Source: Candidatus Fermentibacterota bacterium
Lineage (GTDB): Bacteria > Fermentibacterota > Fermentibacteria > Fermentibacterales > JCC-6
Direction: 5' to 3'
Length of the DNA: 57,524 nucleotides
Assembly (NCBI GenBank): GCA_030609965.1
Contig: JAUWSQ010000010.1
Span: 1 to 57,524 of the forward strand
The position numbers and the translations under genes are program-made. Each line of letters starts with the position of its first letter. The stretch's first letter is position 1. Below are positions 7,791 through 16,829 of the stretch, in pieces. The notes below the pieces were generated by a model. That model was given only the letters and a program-made list of their open reading frames with translations, searched no databases and was not told the DNA's origin.

Positions 7791-9056
7791 CTATATCCAA
7801 CTCCTGCGTTTAAGCTGTACACGGTTTCGACCGGATCTTTTTGCGATGTAAAGAGCTGAATCGGCAAGAGCAATGGTCTCTTTGACGCTTCCCGATGAGA
7901 CTTCTGTGACCCCTATGCTGCATGTAATACAGAGAGTGCTCCCGTCAGGCAGTATATGATGGGTTTTCTCCATAGCTATCCGCAGTCTTTCAGCCAGTTC
8001 CTCTGCCCCCTGAATATCGGTTTCAGGCATTACAACGCAGAACTCCTCTCCACCGTATCTACCTGCAAAATCGGTCTCCCGCAGTATTCCCGTTATGCTG
8101 GAAACTGCTGAAACAAGAACAGCATCACCGGCCAGGTGACCATGAGTATCGTTCACCACCTTGAAGTAATCGAGATCTATCAGCATTGCTGTCAGCGGCC
8201 TGTCATATCTCTTTGCTCTTACGATCTCCTCTTCGAATTTCTCAATCAGGTACTGGCGGTTGAAAAGTCCTGTAAGACCGTCGGTTCGGGCCAGGTGCTC
8301 CAGCTCCATTTTTGCCTGAACCCGCTGTGTAATATCCTGCACTATCGTATCGAAATACACCAGCGTGCCCTCCGCATCGAAAAAACCCCGAGCATCGAAT
8401 GAGGCTATCAATTCGTCACCGTTCTTACGTCTTAGGTGAACCTCGTAATCGAGAACCGAACCCTCTTTTCTCAGGAGTTCGATCATTGCTGCACGCTGTT
8501 CGGTATCAACCCAGACATCCTCAAGGCTTGCATTCTGCAAATCTTCAAACGAATCAAAACCCATCATTCTTATGAGAGCGCTGTTCGCCGTTTGAAGCAA
8601 TCCATTCCCGGTGCCCCTGTAGATGCCGACTGGCAGATTCTCCTGCAGATTTCTGTATTTGTGTTCGATCTCGGTAAGGGCGCGGGAAATGGTTTCCGGA
8701 TCATCAGCGGGGATCCATTCGGTCAGGAAAACAGGATTGTTGTCTCTTTTACTGTGAAGTGAGGCGGTCTCTATTCTGAATATGGTTTCCACCCCTGCGA
8801 AAGATAATTTGATGAGAAATGAGAAACGGTCTCCGGGGGGAAGTGCAGCAAGCCTTTCGAAGTAGGATTCGTACTCCTCATCATTAGAAAACCCGAGGAC
8901 CTCCGAACCATCTTCGGCTATCCCGACCATCTGGGGAAATGAATCTCTGAACGCTTTACTGGTAAGAATTATATGTGCTCTGCTGTCCACTACTGCAATT
9001 CTGAGTGAAGACTTCCAGAACAGTTCGGTCAACAGCTCATCGGAATAATCATTCAT
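7791..9056 (-). CDS. PAS-PAS-GGDEF diguanylate cyclase
   Basis: A 421-residue cytoplasmic signalling protein with no membrane segment. Two PAS-like sensor regions (about 12-118 and 130-248) precede a GGDEF domain (252-421). The active-site loop is GGEEF (335-339), and the allosteric I-site RETD (326-329) sits exactly five residues before it, so the enzyme should make c-di-GMP and be product-inhibited. The second PAS ends with the usual VQDITQRVQAK linker. The start overlaps the peptidase stop by 4 bases (ATGA), so translation is coupled. The PAS ligand cannot be told from sequence. Confidence 0.9.
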   Translation of the reverse strand: MNDYSDELLTELFWKSSLRIAVVDSRAHIILTSKAFRDSFPQMVGIAEDGSEVLGFSNDEEYESYFERLAALPPGDRFSFLIKLSFAGVETIFRIETASLHSKRDNNPVFLTEWIPADDPETISRALTEIEHKYRNLQENLPVGIYRGTGNGLLQTANSALIRMMGFDSFEDLQNASLEDVWVDTEQRAAMIELLRKEGSVLDYEVHLRRKNGDELIASFDARGFFDAEGTLVYFDTIVQDITQRVQAKMELEHLARTDGLTGLFNRQYLIEKFEEEIVRAKRYDRPLTAMLIDLDYFKVVNDTHGHLAGDAVLVSAVSSITGILRETDFAGRYGGEEFCVVMPETDIQGAEELAERLRIAMEKTHHILPDGSTLCITCSIGVTEVSSGSVKETIALADSALYIAKRSGRNRVQLKRRSWI

Positions 9057-10606
9057 GATATATCCTGTTCATTTGCTTCTTTCCTCAGCCGACTGGAGAG
9101 TAATCTGAGCGAGAGGTCCTCACCGCTGATCCTGCTGAAGAGTTCCGGGAAAGGATACTTCCCGGACGCACCGATCACCTCATCCAGGACAAATCTGCCG
9201 AATAATTCCGGTCTGTCGATAACGTCAGTGACACCTTCCCTTTCCAGGAAAACATGCTCCACTATGTCACATGTCAGATCTCCAAGAAGGTAATTGTGAA
9301 AGTAGATAGGATGTGTGGTGTAATGTATCGTACTGGCCCATAGTGGAATGTCAGCGTATGGCTGTTCGCCCAGAACTGCAATGTTCGTCTGCCACAGCAG
9401 CTGGTGAATGTCATCGATATTCTCCAGTTTATTCCGATAGAGAGCCTGATCGAAAAGGATTCGGGATACCGCTCTCAGCTGATTTGCCCGGTTCCATAGT
9501 TTAAGCCGCCTGAAATTCATGCCTGCCTCCTCCAGCTTCTCATCGAAGAATCCCGAATAGAATGCTTTATGCGTGCTGAATCTGCCGAAGAGGTTCGCAA
9601 TACCTTCGGAGACAATACCGCTGATACCCATGTTCAGGATAATCTCTTCTGCATCGGTGGTAAAACTGTGAACAGCGTGACCTGTCTCGTGGAGCAGAAC
9701 ACCAAATTCAAAATACCTGTCCCTGACGTTGGCGAGAATTCTGGAATCCACACCGGTCTCGATCGGGAAGTTATATCCCCACTCGGATTTGTTCTTTCTC
9801 GGGAAAACGTCATAGGTGATGTTCATTCCGGTTATATCGATACCGAACATGCTGAACAGTTCACTTATCGGCCTGTGATAATCGGCCATATTCACCTGCC
9901 GGCTCAGTTCCGGAGCGATCTTACCGGAGATAAAGGTATCATCCCATGGCATCACATCGGGATCGCCTATGATGTCCTCACCGAAACCGGAGCGGATCTT
10001 CCTCATAAGCGGAAGTACCGAATTAACTTCGTCCTTCCAGGAATCGAACATGACAGGATCCAGTTCCTGCTGCTCAAGCTGATAGTGAACGAAATCGGGA
10101 GCCCCGTACTCATTGGCAAACTCCTTCCTCATATCGAGGAGCTGCAGGAATCCGGCCTTCACCAGCGGGACGTTCACCTGGGTTCTTGCCAGGCAGGCTT
10201 CCTTCCGGAGATCGCGGTCAGTATCGGAAAGAAGAATTTTTGCTATCTCCGGCGATGTCATCTCTCTGCCGGCAACGGTACAGCGGTGTGTGTTCAGAAC
10301 GGAGGAAAGCTCGTTCGTCTTCTCCTGGATCGCAAGAGACAGCTCATTCAGCTTCGCAGAGAGGTGGTACGGCTTGAAGGTCATCTCCATTATCTGTACA
10401 TGCCTTTGGTCAAGCGGGGAGAGATCAGCAGCCAGGAGGTCCTGTATCGTGTTCCAGCTCTCCAGGTTTTTCATTTTCTCCTGGATTTCACGCTCGGCGT
10501 CCATGATACCGAAATCGTACCCGGTTGTATACTTCGCCCATTCCAGGCGGCTGGCTTTCACATGAAGCTCTCTGAGTTCCTCTGCTATTGCGAATAATCT
10601 GTTCAT
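9053..10606 (-). CDS. M3-type zinc metallopeptidase (oligoendopeptidase-like)
   Basis: A gluzincin peptidase of about 517 residues. The zinc motif HETGHAVHSF lies at about 306-315, with the third ligand Glu about 24 residues beyond His310 in IVSEGIANLFGRF. The mostly helical sequence and the late YTTHPIYFHNYLLGD segment fit M3 oligopeptidases that cut short cytoplasmic peptides; an M2-like relative is the alternative. No signal peptide is visible. The frame also allows a GTG at 10621, but I prefer the ATG at 10606; neither has a strong ribosome site. It is the first gene of an operon with the cyclase and the FMN-binding protein. Confidence 0.82.
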   Translation of the reverse strand: MNRLFAIAEELRELHVKASRLEWAKYTTGYDFGIMDAEREIQEKMKNLESWNTIQDLLAADLSPLDQRHVQIMEMTFKPYHLSAKLNELSLAIQEKTNELSSVLNTHRCTVAGREMTSPEIAKILLSDTDRDLRKEACLARTQVNVPLVKAGFLQLLDMRKEFANEYGAPDFVHYQLEQQELDPVMFDSWKDEVNSVLPLMRKIRSGFGEDIIGDPDVMPWDDTFISGKIAPELSRQVNMADYHRPISELFSMFGIDITGMNITYDVFPRKNKSEWGYNFPIETGVDSRILANVRDRYFEFGVLLHETGHAVHSFTTDAEEIILNMGISGIVSEGIANLFGRFSTHKAFYSGFFDEKLEEAGMNFRRLKLWNRANQLRAVSRILFDQALYRNKLENIDDIHQLLWQTNIAVLGEQPYADIPLWASTIHYTTHPIYFHNYLLGDLTCDIVEHVFLEREGVTDVIDRPELFGRFVLDEVIGASGKYPFPELFSRISGEDLSLRLLSSRLRKEANEQDIS

Positions 10607-10863
10607 CCCGACTCTTTTCACAATTGTGTGGATGCCTGAGCTGCGTTAATATCAGCAGCTGCAGGTTTTTATTTATTTACGGAATATAAGCCTCAGCCGC
10701 TCAGAGGGTAGAATGGCACTGAAATCGGATCAGTATTCGAACAAAATACAGGTATTGCTGTTTAGCTGAAAACCGATTATTCTGATGGCGGAATAATAGA
10801 GGTCAAGGGATAATCAAGCTATCGAGGATGAATCAGTATTATTTGAAGGATGGAGCCATTTCG

Positions 10864-12732
10864 ATGGAAGGCGAGCTGAAGAAAAGACTAACTGTCCTTG
10901 ATGTTTTCTGTGTTGCAACAGGGGCAATGATCAGTTCCGGGCTGTTCATTCTTCCCGGATTGGCTTTTGCCAAAGCGGGTCCGGCAGTTATCATCTCTTA
11001 CATGATAGCAGGGATATTCTGCATCCCAACCCTGCTGAGCATGGCAGAATTAACGACCGCCATGCCGAAAGCAGGTGGAGACTACTTCTACATTATGAGA
11101 GGGTTCGGTCCTCTTCTGGGAACCGTTGCCGGCTTTTCAACCTGGTTCTCATTGAGCTTAAAAGGAGCATTTGCGCTGATAGGTATGGGTGCCTATTTAA
11201 GCATAATAACCCCAATACCGATTGAAATTATCGCTCTGATCTGCTGCATTTTCTTTGTTGTTCTGAATCTGGTGGGCGTAAAGGAAGCAGGGAGATTTCA
11301 GGTATTCCTGGTGATCGGGCTGCTTGGAATACTTCTGATCTACGTTATCTGGGGTTCGGGGGCAGTCAACCTTCAACACTTCACACCACTCGTGTCCAGG
11401 GGGATAGGACCTGTATTCGCAACCGCAAGTTTTGTTTTTATCTCCTACGGAGGATTGACTAAAGTTGCTGCTCTGGCTGAAGAAACAAAGAATCCCGGAA
11501 GGAATCTTCCATTGGGCATGTTCCTGTCCCTGATTGTCACCTCAGTTTTCTATGCTCTGGTGATTTTCGTAACGATAGGTGTTATGAATCCTGAAATCCT
11601 GGGAAGCAGTCTTACTCCGATATCGGACGGAGCAGGGGTTTTCGGCGGGAACGCCTTGAAAATAGTGATAAGCATAGGGGCATTTCTGGCATTTATTTCT
11701 ACAGCCAATTCAGGAATTATGACTGCTTCTCGATATCCATTGGGAATGAGCAGAGATAAACTTCTACCTTTCAAATTTCAGAAATTGAGTCATAAATTTC
11801 AGACTCCTTACGTTTCTATTCTCTTAACCGGATTATTCATGGTTTCGGTTATTGCATTCTTAAGACTGGAGTTACTGGTTAAGGTGGCTTCAAGTATCCT
11901 CATACTGCTCTATATATTTGCCAATTTAACTCTTATTTTGTTCAGAGAAAGTAAAATCCTCAGTTACAAGCCGAAATTCCATTCTCCTCTTTATCCATAT
12001 ATGCAGATTATCGGAATATTGGGAGGGCTTTTTCTACTGATCGAAATGGGCACATTTATTGTTTTTCTTACTATGATATTCCTTCTATCAGGTTTCTTCT
12101 GGTACAGGTTCTATTCTCAGAAAAGAACCACTCAGGATTCTGCCCTGATCTACGTTTTAGAGAGACTTGTTTCCAGAGATAAGGAGTTAACCTCAGATAA
12201 CCTTCTTACCGAACTGCGGGATATCGTTATAAAGAGAGATGACCTTACGAAAGACAGATTTCACAAACTTATCGAGGAATCCATGGTTCTGGATATCGAT
12301 AAGGCCAAGGAAATGGATGAATTCTTTAAGGATATTTCAAAACTCATGGCTGAGGAGCTGCACTCTGAACCGCAGGATATTTATGATAAATTCGTAGAGA
12401 GGGAAATCGAATCCAGCACTGTTCTGCGGAAAGGAATGGCAATTCCTCATATCTGTATGAAGGGCGTGAAAGACGTTAAAGCCCTTATAGTAAGATCGAG
12501 ACCAGGAGTGATCTTCCCCCATGACGAAGTGGTACATATCATTTTTGTTCTTATAGGTTCATCAGGAGAGAGAATCCTGCATTTGAAAATTCTTGCGGCT
12601 ATTGCTGAAATCATGCAGAATCCTGGTTTTGATAGAAACTGGTTAGCAGCGGGCAGTAAAGAGGATCTGAAGAATCTTCTGCTCCTGGCTGACAGAAGAA
12701 GAAGCGGTAAGGATCCGCACAGAAAAGGATGA
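10864..12732 (+). CDS. APC amino-acid permease fused to a PTS EIIA-like domain
   Basis: A 622-residue fusion. The first part (about 1-415) is a 12-helix APC-family amino-acid/polyamine permease, recognisable from VATGAMISSGLFILPG at the N-terminus. After a helical linker (about 420-510) comes a domain like EIIA of the fructose/nitrogen PTS, with MAIPH at 525-529, whose His529 matches the phosphorylated histidine, and HLKILAAIAEIM matching the second family motif. The domain may gate the permease by phosphorylation or metabolite state (inference). ATG 10864 has GGAG 8 bases upstream; the ATG at 10828 has no spaced ribosome site. No PTS gene is adjacent. Confidence 0.87.
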   Translation: MEGELKKRLTVLDVFCVATGAMISSGLFILPGLAFAKAGPAVIISYMIAGIFCIPTLLSMAELTTAMPKAGGDYFYIMRGFGPLLGTVAGFSTWFSLSLKGAFALIGMGAYLSIITPIPIEIIALICCIFFVVLNLVGVKEAGRFQVFLVIGLLGILLIYVIWGSGAVNLQHFTPLVSRGIGPVFATASFVFISYGGLTKVAALAEETKNPGRNLPLGMFLSLIVTSVFYALVIFVTIGVMNPEILGSSLTPISDGAGVFGGNALKIVISIGAFLAFISTANSGIMTASRYPLGMSRDKLLPFKFQKLSHKFQTPYVSILLTGLFMVSVIAFLRLELLVKVASSILILLYIFANLTLILFRESKILSYKPKFHSPLYPYMQIIGILGGLFLLIEMGTFIVFLTMIFLLSGFFWYRFYSQKRTTQDSALIYVLERLVSRDKELTSDNLLTELRDIVIKRDDLTKDRFHKLIEESMVLDIDKAKEMDEFFKDISKLMAEELHSEPQDIYDKFVEREIESSTVLRKGMAIPHICMKGVKDVKALIVRSRPGVIFPHDEVVHIIFVLIGSSGERILHLKILAAIAEIMQNPGFDRNWLAAGSKEDLKNLLLLADRRRSGKDPHRKG

Positions 12733-12734
12733 TC

Positions 12735-12760
12735 AGGTGACGGCAGGAATGCCGCCACCT
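12735..12760. terminator. bidirectional hairpin between convergent genes
   Basis: AGGTGACGGCA (12735-12745) pairs with TGCCGCCACCT (12750-12760) with one A/C mismatch and the loop GGAA. It sits between the permease stop and the parvulin stop and can act on both strands. T-tracts are short on either side. Confidence 0.6.
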
Positions 12761-12775
12761 TTAACTGAGTTGCTT

Positions 12776-13555
12776 CTATTCAGTCCTCATTATTAGGTGA
12801 TAGCCGAAGGGTGTTTCCACAATACCAGAGATTCCTCCGGGCTCAAGCGCGAATGCCGCTTCCTCAAAAGCTGGGGTCATTGCGCCTCGAGGGAAGGGGC
12901 CTAGGTCTCCGCCAGCGCTGGATGAAGGACAGTCTGAATTCGCTGCTGCCGCATCGACGAAAGTAAGAGAGCCGTCTGAAATGCTGTCCTGAAGACCCTC
13001 AATAATTTCAAGAGCTTCTTCCTTCGATCTTGTTGCCGCACTTCGCTCAGCACCTTGGTAAGCCAGAAGGATGTGACTGGCCTGAATGGTTTCCTGCCTG
13101 AGAATAATGTGAAATCCGTATGCGGTTTCAAAAATACTGGAAATTTCACCCGGTGCAAGATTGAAGGCAACTTCGTCGAATTCAGGAACCATCTGGCCCC
13201 TGACAAAACCGCCAAGAGATCCTCCCTGTGCCGATGAAGGACAGGAGGAATTTCTGGAAGCGGCTTCCCCGAAAGTTATCTGGCCGCTTGAGATACTGTC
13301 GGCTATTGAAGCAAGAAGTATCCTTGCGTCTTCCATTGAGGGGGCTTCCACAGGAGCCTGCATGCAGCCCTGGAATGGAATAAGAATGTGGCTGGCATAA
13401 ACCATATCAGGCCTTTCGATAACTTCCGTGTCTTCCACTGTCAGGTCAGTGTCATCGGAAACGGGATCTGCATTGCTGGTTTCGGTTTCTCCGCCACATG
13501 CAGAAACGCTTACTATCAGGACTGCTAACAATAGAGTCAGATTCTTTAATGACAT
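12776..13555 (-). CDS. two-domain Pin1-like parvulin lipoprotein
   Basis: A 259-residue lipoprotein with lipobox VSAC (Cys20) and an acidic linker, followed by two parvulin domains (about 53-153 and 158-257) that are internal repeats. Each carries a Pin1-like active-site stretch: NSSCPSSAQGGSLGGF with Cys105 and NSDCPSSSAGGDLGPF with Cys209, aligning with the Pin1 catalytic cysteine. Each ends in a GFHIILR or GYHLIMR strand. The second domain also has RSKEEALEII as in Pin1. Probably a peptidyl-prolyl isomerase aiding exported protein folding. It follows ackA by 3 bases and is likely co-transcribed with it, which is functionally unexpected. Confidence 0.87.
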   Translation of the reverse strand: MSLKNLTLLLAVLIVSVSACGGETETSNADPVSDDTDLTVEDTEVIERPDMVYASHILIPFQGCMQAPVEAPSMEDARILLASIADSISSGQITFGEAASRNSSCPSSAQGGSLGGFVRGQMVPEFDEVAFNLAPGEISSIFETAYGFHIILRQETIQASHILLAYQGAERSAATRSKEEALEIIEGLQDSISDGSLTFVDAAAANSDCPSSSAGGDLGPFPRGAMTPAFEEAAFALEPGGISGIVETPFGYHLIMRTE

Positions 13556-13558
13556 ATG

Positions 13559-14755
13559 CTATTTCCCTTCGGATAATCGGTTTGTTTCCCTTGCTATCAT
13601 CAGTTCTTCGTTCGTAGGAATCACCAGCACTTTGACCCTGCTCTCCTGAGCGCTGATATCCCGCTGCAAACCCTTGAAATCGTTAACTTCTACATCGATG
13701 GATACGCCAAGCACTTCAAGACCCCTGCAGATGCGCTCCCGCATCTGCGGACCGTTCTCACCTACACCTGCAGTAAAGACGATCGCATCGAGCGCACCCA
13801 TTGTGACCGCATAGGCTCCTATGTACTTCCGTACACTGGAAGCGAACATTTCGAGGGCAAGCTCTGCTCTCTCATTCCCTTCCCCGGCGGCATCCTCAAC
13901 ATCCCGCTGATCACTGGATAAGCCTGAAATACCGAGTATTCCACTTTTCTTGTAGACCATTTCCTTCACATCGAAAACCGAGTAATCGTAGTTTTCAACA
14001 AGATCTATGAGGACTGCTGAATCAACATCACCACTGCGGGTTCCCATCATTACACCGCAGGCTGTACCGTAGCCCAGGCTGGTATCCATGCTTTTTCCAT
14101 GTTTAACAGCACACAGACTGCTTCCATTCCCCAGATGACAGGTAATGATACAGAGCTCCTCAATGGGCTTGTCCATCATAATTGCCGCCTGCTGTGAAAC
14201 GTACTGGTGACTTGGGCCATGGAACCCGAATCTTCTGATACGTTCTTCTTCAAAGATGCTGTAGGGAACCGGGAATATGTAGGATACGGGAGGCATAGTC
14301 TGATGGAATGCGGTATCGAAAACAGCTATGTTCGGAATACCCGGCAGCTCTTCCATGGCTGCCCATATTCCCTGCAGGTTCGGAGGATTATGAAGAGGCG
14401 CCATGAAGCTGCAATCCTCAATACCCTGTATAACCTCTTCATCGATTATTACCGAAGTGGTGAACTTTTCTCCGCCATGAACGACTCTGTGGCCAACCGC
14501 CCCAATTTCGCTGTAGCTGTCAATCGGGCCATATTCAGCATTTGTAAGTGCGTCCAGAATAAAATCAATGCCCTTCTTGTGATCGGGAACAGGCTCCTCA
14601 ATAATTATCGTCTTATCGTCGGACTTGTACTTTATCCGTCCCTCAGCGAGGCCGATCCTCTCGATCAATCCTTCGGCCAGCAGTGTTTCATTCTCCATAT
14701 CGATGAGTTTGAACTTGATAGAAGAACTTCCGCTGTTAATAACCAGTATCTTCAT
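13559..14755 (-). CDS. ackA: acetate kinase
   Basis: AckA interconverts acetyl phosphate + ADP and acetate + ATP, giving substrate-level ATP in fermentation. The 398 residues match the family length. Active-site residues are present: Asn7 in INSGSSSIKF, Arg90 in GHRVVHGG, Asp147 in FDTAFH, His179 in FHGPSH and Arg240 in MMGTRSGD. The usual TPLEG stretch before MMGTRSGD is replaced by GYGTACG (about 228-234), which is unusual. The ATG at 14755 has GGAGG 5 bases upstream and is preferred over the ATG at 14767. No phosphotransacetylase gene is adjacent; the downstream gene is a parvulin lipoprotein. Confidence 0.95.
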   Translation of the reverse strand: MKILVINSGSSSIKFKLIDMENETLLAEGLIERIGLAEGRIKYKSDDKTIIIEEPVPDHKKGIDFILDALTNAEYGPIDSYSEIGAVGHRVVHGGEKFTTSVIIDEEVIQGIEDCSFMAPLHNPPNLQGIWAAMEELPGIPNIAVFDTAFHQTMPPVSYIFPVPYSIFEEERIRRFGFHGPSHQYVSQQAAIMMDKPIEELCIITCHLGNGSSLCAVKHGKSMDTSLGYGTACGVMMGTRSGDVDSAVLIDLVENYDYSVFDVKEMVYKKSGILGISGLSSDQRDVEDAAGEGNERAELALEMFASSVRKYIGAYAVTMGALDAIVFTAGVGENGPQMRERICRGLEVLGVSIDVEVNDFKGLQRDISAQESRVKVLVIPTNEELMIARETNRLSEGK

Positions 14756-14880
14756 GCAGGCCTCCATGCAGATTAATATTGGGGAGAGTTATCCCGGGAA
14801 TCAGTACAAAGTAAATTGTTAAAAAAGCAGGTGCTAAAATACTTTAAATCAGGTTCCGAATCAAGGGTTATCCGATCGCA

Positions 14881-16314
14881 TTACGCAGCCGGAAGAAGAG
14901 TATTTTCCTTCCTTTCTCTGATGATCTCCATCTGAAGCAGAGCGGGAAGAAAAGCCCAGAGCATGGTGAACCTGTAGTTTGTGAGTACAGAAGCGAACCC
15001 GGATGCGAAAAGCAGCAATATGACAGCACAGAAAATTCCGAGTGCTGTACCTGCCCTCCGCCTGCTGTCCGTTCTTATGAACAGCCTTGCTGCCTTCACA
15101 AGGGTTACAACGAATATTCCAAAAAATACGATCACACCTGTAATTCCCATATTCAGAGCTATCTGGAAGAGGGAACCATCAACGTACCACACGGTCACGA
15201 TTCCACCTATATCCGGTCTGAAACAGGTGTATTCAGCCCCAAGGCCTTTTCCCATTATCATTCTCGAACCTTGTAGATCGTCAATTATTGTGATCCAGGT
15301 AATGATCCTCGCAAGAACTGAAGTATCGGTTATGTAATTGCCAGTTTCTGTCTCTGTTCTCTGCGCTACATTTGCAGCTGACAGGATACCCAGTGATGAT
15401 ACGGTAAACACGATCATGATAATAAGCGCAGCTATGACTGTCAGAGATACAATGAGCTTTCTGCCCAGGCGAATATCGTCCTTCTTCCTGAACAGGTTAA
15501 GAATCCACGCAGCTGCAAGCGCAAGTATGATTCCTCCCCAGATTCCCCTGGTCTGGGACAGGACAATTCCTCCACCCATAAGAAGGATTATCGGGATAGC
15601 AAAGATAAGGGGAGGTCTCTCCCTCCAGTTCTTCCAGAGCTTTCCAATAAATATCATCAGAACGACCCCTAAGGCGTTGGGCTGTCTGGTTGCTATCCTG
15701 AGGCCGGTCATATCACGATAGTAAACGTCCTCACCAACCCCCATGTATCCCTTTATCATGTATATCAGTCCGCCGATTGCGGCCGAACAGAGAAGAACTG
15801 TCCATATTCGCCTGCAGGAGCTTTCATCTGACAGAATCCATAGAAGCGGGAAGTACAGGAAATAGGCTCCATAAGACTTAAGCTGAAAACTGATAAAGAA
15901 CGTATCGTTGCCTGCAGCGATCCCGCGATACGTAGAATACCCGAATATCAGGAGAAAAAGTATTATTAATATTCCCTGAAGACCTATCCTTATGCCTTTC
16001 ATCGATCTGTCTGGGAGAGTAAGTATCCAGAGCCATACAAGCCAGATCGACAATATGTCATCTGCTCTGAGGTTCAGTATACCAATCCGCACTGCAGCGG
16101 TCTCCAGCTGCGCTAATGTAAGCACTATCTGCAGAGCGAAAGCCATCATGAGAACCCGCACGGGTGACCCGGCTAGAAGAAACAGAATCCCGGGCACAGC
16201 AAGCAGGAGGATGCCGACGAGAAGATGCTGGGTTACCATGGATACGATAAGCACGATGCCGATGATAATAAGGGATATCAGGGTTATCCTGGCCAGCTTC
16301 TCATCATCACTCAT
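14881..16314 (-). CDS. O-antigen ligase/polymerase-like membrane protein
   Basis: A 477-residue protein with about ten to twelve membrane segments and a large polar loop (about 325-385). That loop ends in SRMIMGKGLGAEY followed by DGSLFQIALNMGITGVIVFF, the GxGxG...G pattern of the Wzy_C/O-antigen ligase family. Such proteins join or polymerise lipid-linked glycans on the periplasmic face. Exact acceptor and donor cannot be read. It is the last gene of the hisS operon, 23 bases after the GAF protein gene. The C-terminal tail (REEKENTLL region) is cytoplasmic and short. Confidence 0.78.
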   Translation of the reverse strand: MSDDEKLARITLISLIIIGIVLIVSMVTQHLLVGILLLAVPGILFLLAGSPVRVLMMAFALQIVLTLAQLETAAVRIGILNLRADDILSIWLVWLWILTLPDRSMKGIRIGLQGILIILFLLIFGYSTYRGIAAGNDTFFISFQLKSYGAYFLYFPLLWILSDESSCRRIWTVLLCSAAIGGLIYMIKGYMGVGEDVYYRDMTGLRIATRQPNALGVVLMIFIGKLWKNWRERPPLIFAIPIILLMGGGIVLSQTRGIWGGIILALAAAWILNLFRKKDDIRLGRKLIVSLTVIAALIIMIVFTVSSLGILSAANVAQRTETETGNYITDTSVLARIITWITIIDDLQGSRMIMGKGLGAEYTCFRPDIGGIVTVWYVDGSLFQIALNMGITGVIVFFGIFVVTLVKAARLFIRTDSRRRAGTALGIFCAVILLLFASGFASVLTNYRFTMLWAFLPALLQMEIIRERKENTLLPAA

Positions 16315-16337
16315 CCCTGCAGGACCAGCCAGTGTTT

Positions 16338-16829
16338 TCAGTTTTCCGCTACGCCTTTCCTGAGCTGTTCAGCCAGTTCGGATGTAAAACCTGCAAGCCA
16401 TTCCAGAAGGATCCTGTCTTCCCTGCTGAATCCGCCCTGTAAATGTGAATCCAGATCAATCTCTCCTATCAAAACATGATTGAGAAACACGGGAACTACT
16501 ATTTCCGATCTAACTTCAGGGCTGCAGGATAGGTAATTCGATTCGATTTTGACATCTGCGATAACGAAGGTCTTTCCGGATGCAGCAGCCTGACCGCAGA
16601 TCCCCTCCCCGAATCCAATCCTTACATGATCAGTAGGCTCACCGGCGTACGGCCCCAGAAACAGCTCATCTTTGCAGTAAGGATCCACAAGGTAATATCC
16701 GGCCCAGTCGCAGTTCTCGATGTTTTCAAGAAGGTAATCACACACGTGCTGAAGTAAAAACCTCGCATCACCTTCCGACTCAAGCAAAAGGGAAAGCCCG
16801 CTGCGCAATGCGGAACTGTTGTCAGTCAT
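16338..16829 (-). CDS. GAF-domain protein of the free-methionine-(R)-sulfoxide reductase type
   Basis: A single GAF domain of 163 residues with the fRMsr pattern: DWAGYYLV, then LFLGPYAGEP, then GEGICGQAA, then SEIVVPVFLN and IGEIDLDSH. These enzymes reduce free methionine-R-sulfoxide using cysteines. The cysteine in GICG and the catalytic-position cysteine in LSCSPEVRSEIVVP are present, but the one that normally follows the LGPFQG motif is replaced (EPTD). Activity is therefore plausible, not certain. The ATG at 16829 overlaps the phosphatase stop by 4 bases; an ATG at 16847 is also in frame. Its pairing with a GAF/SpoIIE phosphatase leaves a signalling role open. Confidence 0.8.
   Translation of the reverse strand: MTDNSSALRSGLSLLLESEGDARFLLQHVCDYLLENIENCDWAGYYLVDPYCKDELFLGPYAGEPTDHVRIGFGEGICGQAAASGKTFVIADVKIESNYLSCSPEVRSEIVVPVFLNHVLIGEIDLDSHLQGGFSREDRILLEWLAGFTSELAEQLRKGVAEN

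Noticed and set aside
9569..10597. 342-codon open frame on the plus strand
   Set aside because: It lies opposite the M3-type peptidase gene, whose HETGH motif and family pattern are clear; the plus-strand frame shows no recognisable domain or ribosome site.
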